A stretch of DNA of 64,000 nucleotides from positions 9,314,234 through 9,378,233 of the forward strand of contig NC_088868.1 in NCBI RefSeq assembly GCF_032884065.1, in the 5' to 3' direction. Shown here one piece after another: positions 54,627-64,000 of this stretch. Within the stretch, counting starts at the first letter, position 1. Each line of letters opens with the position of its first letter. The DNA comes from Artemia franciscana. Lineage: Eukaryota; Arthropoda; Branchiopoda; Anostraca; Artemiidae. A model generated the notes under the pieces. That model made no database searches. It was not told the origin of the DNA and saw only the letters and a list, made by a program, of their open reading frames with translations. The position numbers were made by a program, and so were the translations under genes.

Positions 54627-57089
54627 CTAGAATAGACAAATAAAACTCATAGAAATAGTAGATAGACTAGCTAGAATCAAAATATTTTGCACAAGGACTT
54701 GCATATGACTCATAGAAATAGTAGATAGACTAGCTAGAATCAAACTTTCACTGCTGAATCTATTAAATCTATTTGAATATCGGCCACCTAGAGGCCTAGA
54801 GGAAAATATTTTGCACAAGGCCGCAAGCCTTCACTAGAAACAGTGAAAGTTTGATTCTAGCTAGTCTATCTACTATTTCTATGAGTCTTTGTTGTAAAAT
54901 ATTGTAGTACTATTTCTATGAGTCATATGCAAGAATATAATATCGGTAGAAATAGACAATAATATCGGCCACTGCGCGTCTTTTCTAAAATAACGTCTTG
55001 CATATGACTCATAGAAATAGTAGATAGACTAGCTAGAATCAAACTTTCACTGCTGAATCTATTAAAAGTTTTAATAGATTCAAAACTTTTAATTCTTAAA
55101 GATTCAAAACTTTTAATAGATTCAGCAGTGAAAGTTTGATAAGTTTCTAAGAATACTTAGAGTAGATAGATAGAATAGAATAGATAGAGATAATAAGTTT
55201 TCTATGAGTCATATGCAAGACGTCATTTTAGAATCTATTAAAACTTTTAATAGATTCAGCAGTGAAAGTTTGATTCTAGCTAGTCTATCTACTATTTCTA
55301 TGAGTCATATGCAAGACGTCATTTTAGAAATCTATTTGAATCTAGAATCAAACTTTCACTGCTGAATCTATTAAATCTATTTGAATATCGGCCACCTAGA
55401 GGCCTAGAGGAAAATGTCCAGAATCAAAGTTTTATAAAATTTTATTTCTATGAGTTTTATTAAAGTTTCTTGTATTCTAATTGATTTTAAAAACTTACTA
55501 TTGATTCTAGACCAGCTAGAATCAATAGTAGATAGACTAGCTAGAATCAATAAAACTTTTAATAGATTCAGCAGTGAAAGTTTGATTCTGGCTAGTCTGT
55601 CTACTATTTCTATGAGTCATATGCAAGAATATAATATCGGTAGAAATAGACAATAATATCGGCCAATGCGCGTCTTTTCTAAAATGACGTCTTGCATATG
55701 ACTCCGTTTAATAAATGACTTTTAAAGTCATTAGAAAAAAAAAAAAAAATTTTTCAGCTATGAATCTAGTAAGCAAGAGTCATATGCAAGACGTCATTTT
55801 AGAAAAGACGCGCAGTGGCCGATATTATTGTCTATTTAATAGACAATAATATCTTATACAATAAAATCAATTAGAATACAAGAAAGTTTGATTCTAGCTA
55901 GTCTATCTACTATTTCTTATCAATCTCTACTATTTCTGTTCGTGGATTTGCTTACTAGGTCAGAGATCTACTCATCTAGATCTCTAGATGAGATCTAGTC
56001 TATCTACTATTTCTATGAGTCATATGCAAGACGTCATTTTAGAAAAGACGCGCAGTGGCCGATATTATTGTCTATTTTTACGATATTATTGTCTTGCATA
56101 TGACTCATAGAAATAGTAGATAGACTAGCTAGAATCAAACTTTCACTGCTGAATCTATTAAAAGTTTTATTGAAGTTTTATTAAACGGGGCGGTGTTCGT
56201 GGATTTGCTTACTAGGTCAGAGTTATGGACTTGCATATGAGAATATGCGTAGGACTCATAGAAATAGAATCAAACTTTCACTGCTGAATCTATTAAAAGT
56301 TTTATTGATTCTTGCTAGTCTATCTACTATTGATTCTAGCTGGTCTAGAATCAATAGATTAGAATTCTAGAACCATATGCAAGACGTCACATACGAACTA
56401 GTGCTATTCTATTGATTCTATTAGAATCAAACAGAAAGTTTGATTCTAGATTCAAATAGATTTGAATCTATTTATTGAATAGTGAAAAAGTCTTTTCTAA
56501 AATGACGTCTTGCATATGACTCATAGAAATAGTAGATAGACTAGCTAGAATCAAAATATTTTGCACAAGGACTTGCATATGAGAATATGCGTATAACTCA
56601 TAGAAATAGAATCAAACTTTCACTGCTGAATCTATTAAAAGTTTTATTGATTCTAGCTAGTCTATCTACTATTGATTCTAGCTGGTCTAGAATCAATAGT
56701 AAGTTTTTAAAATCAATTAGAATACAAGAAAGTTTGATTCTAGCTAGTCTATCTACTATTTCTATGAGTCATATGCAAGACGTCATTTTAGAAAAGACGC
56801 GCAGTGGCCGATATTATTGTCTATTTAATAGACAATAATATCTTGTATATCGTAATAGTAGATAGTTTGATTCTAGCTAGTCTATCTACTATTTCTATGA
56901 GTTTTATTTGTCTATTCTAGCTAGTCTATCTACTATTTCTATGAGTCATATGCAAGACGTCTTTTTAGAAAAGACGCGCAGTGGCCGATATTATTGTCTA
57001 TTTCTATTTCTACTCCGTTTAATAAATCTATCTACTCTTGTATGCAAGACCTTTCATTTCATTCATAACATAAATAGTAGATAGACTAG
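54627..57089. repeat. Array unit 1 (2463 bp)
   Basis: Full-length unit. It shares diagnostic variants with the unit spanning about 58620-60946 (for example 'tttgttgtaaaata' and 'ccaatgcgcgtc'). Confidence 0.85.
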
Positions 57090-58619
57090 CTAGAATAGAC
57101 AAATAAAACTCATAGAAATAGTAGATAGTCTAGCTAGAATCAAAATATTTTGCACAAGGACTTGCATATGACTCATAGAAATAGTAGATAGACTAGCTAG
57201 AATCAAACTTTCACTGCTGAATCTATTAAATCTATTTGAATATCGGCCACCTAGAGGCCTAGAGGAAAATATTTTGCACAAGGCCGCAAGCCTTCACTAG
57301 AAACAGTGAAAGTTTGATTCTAGCTAGTCTATCTACTATTTCTATGAGTCTTTGTAGTAAAATATTGTAGTACTATTTCTATGAGTCATATGCAAGAATA
57401 TAATATCGGTAGAAATAGACAATAATATCGGCCACTGCGCGTCTTTTCTAAAATAACGTCTTGCATATGACTCATAGAAATAGTAGATAGACTAGCTAGA
57501 ATCAAACTTTCACTGCTGAATCTATTAAAATGTTTAATAGATTCAAAACTTTTAATTCTTAAAGATTCAAAACTTTTAATAGATTCAGCAGTGAAAGTTT
57601 GATAAGTTTCTAAGAATACTTAGAGTAGATAGATAGAATAGAATAGATAGAGATAATAAGTTTTCTATGAGTCATATGCAAGACGTCATTTTAGAATCTA
57701 TTAAAACTTTTAATAGATTCAGCAGTGAAAGTTTGATTCTAGCTAGTCTATCTACTATTTCTATGAGTCATATGCAAGACGTCATTTTAGAAATCTATTT
57801 GAATCTAGAATCAAACTTTCACTGCTGAATCTATTAAATCTATTTGAATATCGGCCACCTAGAGGCCTAGATGAAAATGTCCAGAATCAAAGTTTTATAA
57901 AATTTTATTTCTATGAGTTTTATTAAACTTTCTTGTATTCTAATTGATTTTAAAAACTTACTATTGATTCTAGACCAGCTAGAATCAATAGTAGATAGAC
58001 TAGCTAGAATCAATAAAACTTTTAATAGATTCAGCAGTGAAAGTTTGATTCTAGCTAGTCTATCTACTATTTCTATGAGTCATATGCAAGAATATAATAT
58101 CGGTAGAAATAGACAATAATATCGGCCACTGCGCGTCTTTTCTAAAATGAAGTCTTGCATATGACTCCGTTTAATAAATGACTTTTAAAGTCATTAGAAA
58201 AAAAAAAAAAAATTTTCAGCTATGAATCTAGTAAGCAAGAGTCATATGCAAGACGTCATTTTAGAAAAGACGCGCAGTGGCCGATATTATTGTCTATTTA
58301 ATAGACAATAATATCTTATACAATAAAATCAATTAGAATACAAGAAAGTTTGATTCTAGCTAGTCTATCTACTATTTCTTATCAATTTCTACTATTTCTG
58401 TTCGTGGATTTGCTTACTAGGTCAGAGATCTACTCATCTAGATCTCTAGATGAGATCTAGTCTATCTACTATTTCTATGAGTCATATGCAAGACGTCATT
58501 TTAGAAAAGACGCGCAGTGGCCGATATTATTGTCTATTTCTACGATATTATTGTCTTGCATATGACTCATAGAAATAGTAGATAGACTAGCTAGAATCAA
58601 ACTTTCACTGCTGAATCTA
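57090..58619. repeat. Array unit 2, cut short by a 1069-bp deletion
   Basis: Shares variants with the unit at 60947-63406 ('tttgtagtaaaata', 'gatgaaaatgtcc', 'aatgaagtcttgc'). At 58619 it jumps from one context of the module ending 'tgctgaatctattaaa' to another, skipping about 1.07 kb relative to unit 1. Confidence 0.85.
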
Positions 58620-60946
58620 TTAAATCTATTTGAATATCGGCCACCTAGAGGCCTAGAGGAAAATATTTTGCACAAGGCCGCAAGCCTTCACTAGAAACAG
58701 TGAAAGTTTGATTCTAGCTAGTCTATCTACTATTTCTATGAGTCTTTGTTGTAAAATATTGTAGTACTATTTCTATGAGTCATATGCAAGAATATAATAT
58801 CGGTAGAAATAGACAATAATATCGGCCACTGCGCGTCTTTTCTAAAATAACGTCTTGCATATGACTCATAGAAATAGTAGATAGACTAGCTAGAATCAAA
58901 CTTTCACTGCTGAATCTATTAAAAGTTTTAATAGATTCAAAACTTTTAATTCTTAAAGATTCAAAACTTTTAATAGATTCAGCAGTGAAAGTTTGATAAG
59001 TTTCTAAGAATACTTAGAGTAGATAGATAGAATAGAATAGATAGAGATAATAAGTTTTCTATGAGTCATATGCAAGACGTCATTTTAGAATCTATTAAAA
59101 CTTTTAATAGATTCAGCAGTGAAAGTTTGATTCTAGCTAGTCTATCTACTATTTCTATGAGTCATATGCAAGACGTCATTTTAGAAATCTATTTGAATCT
59201 AGAATCAAACTTTCACTGCTGAATCTATTAAATCTATTTGAATATCGGCCACCTAGAGGCCTAGAGGAAAATGTCCAGAATCAAAGTTTTATAAAATTTT
59301 ATTTCTATGAGTTTTATTAAAGTTTCTTGTATTCTAATTGATTTTAAAAACTTACTATTGATTCTAGACCAGCTAGAATCAATAGTAGATAGACTAGCTA
59401 GAATCAATAAAACTTTTAATAGATTCAGCAGTGAAAGTTTGATTCTGGCTAGTCTGTCTACTATTTCTATGAGTCATATGCAAGAATATAATATCGGTAG
59501 AAATAGACAATAATATCGGCCAATGCGCGTCTTTTCTAAAATGACGTCTTGCATATGACTCCGTTTAATAAATGACTTTTAAAGTCATTAGAAAAAAAAA
59601 TAAAATTTTTTCAGCTATGAATCTAGTAAGCAAGAGTCATATGCAAGACGTCATTTTAGAAAAGACGCGCAGTGGCCGATATTATTGTCTATTTAATAGA
59701 CAATAATATCTTATACAATAAAATCAATTAGAATACAAGAAAGTTTGATTCTAGCTAGTCTATCTACTATTTCTTATCAATCTCTACTATTTCTGTTCGT
59801 GGATTTGCTTACTAGGTCAGAGATCTACTCATCTAGATCTCTAGATGAGATCTAGTCTATCTACTATTTCTATGAGTCATATGCAAGACGTCATTTTAGA
59901 AAAGACGCGCAGTGGCCGATATTATTGTCTATTTTTACGATATTATTGTCTTGCATATGACTCATAGAAATAGTAGATAGACTAGCTAGAATCAAACTTT
60001 CACTGCTGAATCTATTAAAAGTTTTATTGAAGTTTTATTAAACGGGGCGGTGTTCGTGGATTTGCTTACTAGGTCAGAGTTATGGACTTGCATATGAGAA
60101 TATGCGTAGGACTCATAGAAATAGAATCAAACTTTCACTGCTGAATCTATTAAAAGTTTTATTGATTCTTGCTAGTCTATCTACTATTGATTCTAGCTGG
60201 TCTAGAATCAATAGATTAGAATTCTAGAACCATATGCAAGACGTCACATACGAACTAGTGCTATTCTATTGATTCTATTAGAATCAAACAGAAAGTTTGA
60301 TTCTAGATTCAAATAGATTTGAATCTATTTATTGAATAGTGAAAAAGTCTTTTCTAAAATGACGTCTTGCATATGACTCATAGAAATAGTAGATAGACTA
60401 GCTAGAATCAAAATATTTTGCACAAGGACTTGCATATGAGAATATGCGTATAACTCATAGAAATAGAATCAAACTTTCACTGCTGAATCTATTAAAAGTT
60501 TTATTGATTCTAGCTAGTCTATCTACTATTGATTCTAGCTGGTCTAGAATCAATAGTAAGTTTTTAAAATCAATTAGAATACAAGAAAGTTTGATTCTAG
60601 CTAGTCTATCTACTATTTCTATGAGTCATATGCAAGACGTCATTTTAGAAAAGACGCGCAGTGGCCGATATTATTGTCTATTTAATAGACAATAATATCT
60701 TGTATATCGTAATAGTAGATAGTTTGATTCTAGCTAGTCTATCTACTATTTCTATGAGTTTTATTTGTCTATTCTAGCTAGTCTATCTACTATTTCTATG
60801 AGTCATATGCAAGACGTCTTTTTAGAAAAGACGCGCAGTGGCCGATATTATTGTCTATTTCTATTTCTACTCCGTTTAATAAATCTATCTACTCTTGTAT
60901 GCAAGACCTTTCATTTCATTCATAACATAAATAGTAGATAGACTAG
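58620..60946. repeat. Array unit 3 (start replaced by the deletion junction)
   Basis: Nearly identical to unit 1 from about 54767 onward. Confidence 0.85.
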
Positions 60947-63406
60947 CTAGAATAGACAAATAAAACTCATAGAAATAGTAGATAGTCTAGCTAGAATCAA
61001 AATATTTTGCACAAGGACTTGCATATGACTCATAGAAATAGTAGATAGACTAGCTAGAATCAAACTTTCACTGCTGAATCTATTAAATCTATTTGAATAT
61101 CGGCCACCTAGAGGCCTAGAGGAAAATATTTTGCACAAGGCCGCAAGCCTTCACTAGAAACAGTGAAAGTTTGATTCTAGCTAGTCTATCTACTATTTCT
61201 ATGAGTCTTTGTAGTAAAATATTGTAGTACTATTTCTATGAGTCATATGCAAGAATATAATATCGGTAGAAATAGACAATAATATCGGCCACTGCGCGTC
61301 TTTTCTAAAATAACGTCTTGCATATGACTCATAGAAATAGTAGATAGACTAGCTAGAATCAAACTTTCACTGCTGAATCTATTAAAATGTTTAATAGATT
61401 CAAAACTTTTAATTCTTAAAGATTCAAAACTTTTAATAGATTCAGCAGTGAAAGTTTGATAAGTTTCTAAGAATACTTAGAGTAGATAGATAGAATAGAA
61501 TAGATAGAGATAATAAGTTTTCTATGAGTCATATGCAAGACGTCATTTTAGAATCTATTAAAACTTTTAATAGATTCAGCAGTGAAAGTTTGATTCTAGC
61601 TAGTCTATCTACTATTTCTATGAGTCATATGCAAGACGTCATTTTAGAAATCTATTTGAATCTAGAATCAAACTTTCACTGCTGAATCTATTAAATCTAT
61701 TTGAATATCGGCCACCTAGAGGCCTAGATGAAAATGTCCAGAATCAAAGTTTTATAAAATTTTATTTCTATGAGTTTTATTAAACTTTCTTGTATTCTAA
61801 TTGATTTTAAAAACTTACTATTGATTCTAGACCAGCTAGAATCAATAGTAGATAGACTAGCTAGAATCAATAAAACTTTTAATAGATTCAGCAGTGAAAG
61901 TTTGATTCTAGCTAGTCTATCTACTATTTCTATGAGTCATATGCAAGAATATAATATCGGTAGAAATAGACAATAATATCGGCCACTGCGCGTCTTTTCT
62001 AAAATGAAGTCTTGCATATGACTCCGTTTAATAAATGACTTTTAAAGTCATTAGAAAAAAAAAAAAATTTTCAGCTATGAATCTAGTAAGCAAGAGTCAT
62101 ATGCAAGACGTCATTTTAGAAAAGACGCGCAGTGGCCGATATTATTGTCTATTTAATAGACAATAATATCTTATACAATAAAATCAATTAGAATACAAGA
62201 AAGTTTGATTCTAGCTAGTCTATCTACTATTTCTTATCAATTTCTACTATTTCTGTTCGTGGATTTGCTTACTAGGTCAGAGATCTACTCATCTAGATCT
62301 CTAGATGAGATCTAGTCTATCTACTATTTCTATGAGTCATATGCAAGACGTCATTTTAGAAAAGACGCGCAGTGGCCGATATTATTGTCTATTTCTACGA
62401 TATTATTGTCTTGCATATGACTCATAGAAATAGTAGATAGACTAGCTAGAATCAAACTTTCACTGCTGAATCTATTAAAAGTTTTATTGAAGTTTTATTA
62501 AACGGGGCGGTGTTCGTGGATTTGCTTACTAGGTCAGAGTTATGGACTTGCATATGAGAATATGCGTATGACTCATAGAAATAGAATCAAACTTTCACTG
62601 CTGAATCTATTAAAAGTTTTATTGATTCTTGCTAGTCTATCTACTATAGATTCTAGCTGGTCTAGAATCAATAGATTAGAATTCTAGAACCATATGCAAG
62701 ACGTCACATACGAACTAGTGCTATTCTATTGATTCTACTAGAATCAAACAGAAAGTTTGATTCTAGATTCAAATAGATTTGAATCTATTTATTGAATAGT
62801 GAAAAAGTCTTTTCTAAAATGACGTCTTGCATATGACTCGTAGAAATAGTAGATAGACTAGCTAGAATCAAAATATTTTGCACAAGGACTTGCATATGAG
62901 AATATGCGTATGACTCATAGAAATAGAATCAAACTTTCACTGCTGAATCTATTAAAAGTTTTATTGATTCTAGCTAGTCTATCTACTATTGATTCTAGCT
63001 GGTCTAGAATCAATAGTAAGTTTTTAAAATCAATTAGAATACAAGAAAGTTTGATTCTAGCTAGTCTATCTACTATTTCTATGACTCATATGCAAGACGT
63101 CATTTTAGAAAAGACGCGCAGTGGCCGATATTATTGTCTATTTAATAGACAATAATATCTTGTATATCAGAATAGTAGATAGTTTGATTCTAGCTAGTCT
63201 ATCTACTATTTCTATGAGTTTTATTTGTCTATTCTAGCTAGTCTATCTACTATTTCTATGAGTCATATGCAAGACGTCATTTTAGAAAAGACGCGCAGTG
63301 GCCGATATTATTGTCTATTTCTATTTCTACTCCGTTTAATAAATCTACCTACTCTTGTATGCAAGACCTTTCATTTCATTCATAACATAAATAGTAGATA
63401 GACTAG
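60947..63406. repeat. Array unit 4 (2460 bp)
   Basis: Full-length relative of unit 2, differing mainly in the length of an A run near 62057. Confidence 0.85.
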
Positions 63407-64000
63407 CTAGAATAGACAAATAAAACTCATAGAAATAGTAGATAGACTAGCTAAAATCAAAATATTTTGCACAAGGACTTGCATATGACTCATAGAAATA
63501 GTAGATAGACTAGCTAGAATCAAACTTTCACTGCTGAATCTATTAAATCTATTTGAATATCGGCCACCTAGAGGCCTAGAGGAAAATATTTTGCACAAGG
63601 CCGCAAGCCTTCACTAGAAACAGTGAAAGTTTGATTCTAGCTAGTCTATCTACTATTTCTATGAGTCCTTGTAGTAAAATATTGTAGTACTATTTCTATG
63701 AGTCATATGCAAGAATATAATATCGGTAGAAATAGACAATAATATCGGCCACTGCGCGTCTTTTCTAAAATGACGTCTTGCATATGACTCATAGAAATAG
63801 TAGATAGACTAGCTAGAATCAAACTTTCACTGCTGAATCTATTAAAAGTTTTAATAGATTCAAAAGTTTTAATTCTTAAAGATTCAAAACTTTTAATAGA
63901 TTCAGCAGTGAAAGTTTGATAAGTTTCTAAGAATACTTAGAGTAGATAGATAGAATAGAATAGATAGAGATAATAAGTTTTCTATGAGTCATATGCAAGA
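63407..64000. repeat. Array unit 5, truncated by the window end
   Basis: The first ~594 bases match units 1-4. Confidence 0.9.

Larger units (their letters stand above)
54017..64000. repeat. Satellite-like array of 2.46-kb units built of short inverted modules
   Basis: Marker segments recur at 54627, 57090, 60947 and 63407 (intervals 2463, 3857, 2460) and at 55450, 57913, 59307 and 61770 (2463, 1394, 2463). So the unit is about 2463 bp, with one short unit of 1394 bp. Units are nearly identical. Each is itself a patchwork of modules such as 'gattctagctagtctatc', 'gagtcatatgcaagacgtca', 'agacgcgcagtggccgat' and 'gcagtgaaagtttgat', in both orientations. No frame longer than about 83 codons exists, and those encode module shadows. 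The array continues past the window end. Confidence 0.95.

Noticed and set aside
54385-63598. Recurring 60-83-codon frames across the satellite array
   Set aside because: Same modules read in either direction ('SLILASLSTISMSHMQ'); no initiation context and no variation pattern of a selected protein.
54017-64000. CRISPR-like array
   Set aside because: Eukaryotic context; repeats are long, inverted and contiguous, with no constant-length unique spacers.

Overview
This is AT-rich eukaryotic DNA, almost certainly from an invertebrate, and it is very rich in transposons. No ordinary housekeeping gene, tRNA or rRNA gene is recognisable. The dispersed hairpin repeats containing 'taaggagcgac', the long (AT)n runs and the GTGTCCCGGTCG minisatellite resemble what I remember of brine shrimp (Artemia) DNA. 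That species guess is from memory and cannot be confirmed here. Two 100-base N runs (25043-25142 and 49172-49271) are assembly gaps.

Region 1 (1-24.9 kb) is a nest of DNA transposons. A perfect 22-bp inverted repeat at 64-85 and 18822-18843 brackets about 18.8 kb. Inside it are the two genes of a PIF/Harbinger transposon, facing each other: a HARBI1-like DDE transposase (+, two exons, 8176-11852) and a Myb/SANT-like DNA-binding protein (-, at least two exons, 16142-13099). The transposase intron has been invaded by Helitron debris, a GTGTCCCGG minisatellite and (AT)n tracts. A 5.98-kb element without a transposase (249-6228) sits inside the left end. A second copy in opposite orientation (18881-24857) lies 37 bp beyond the right end. 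Each copy is flanked by a TAA target-site duplication.

Region 2 (25-49 kb) is a graveyard. It holds a LINE endonuclease remnant, many copies of a foldback repeat family, and two related bZIP sequences: a truncated pseudogene at 29.6-31.1 kb and an open 441-codon copy at 32.7-34.0 kb with an in-frame internal deletion. It also holds a 1.36-kb-arm inverted repeat whose spacer and outer flank contain two pieces of one hAT/ZBED-like gene split by about 4.2 kb of insertions, a degenerate ~270-bp tandem repeat, and a Mutator-like transposase fused to a YqaJ-type nuclease, broken by frameshifts.

Region 3 (49-53.9 kb, minus strand) is a non-LTR retrotransposon. ORF1 (gag-like, zinc knuckles) and ORF2 (endonuclease plus reverse transcriptase) lie in the same frame, separated only by TAA-ATG. 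The RT domain is cut before its YADD box by about 39 copies of a 17-bp minisatellite and then by an assembly gap.

Region 4 (54.0-64 kb) is a satellite-like array. Its 2.46-kb units are mosaics of short modules in both orientations, and one unit carries a 1069-bp deletion whose junction lies inside a shared module. Each main module carries a perfect ATGAGTCAT (AP-1/GCN4-type) site beside a GACGTCAT motif. With the nested, split hAT gene, this array is the least explained structure here.
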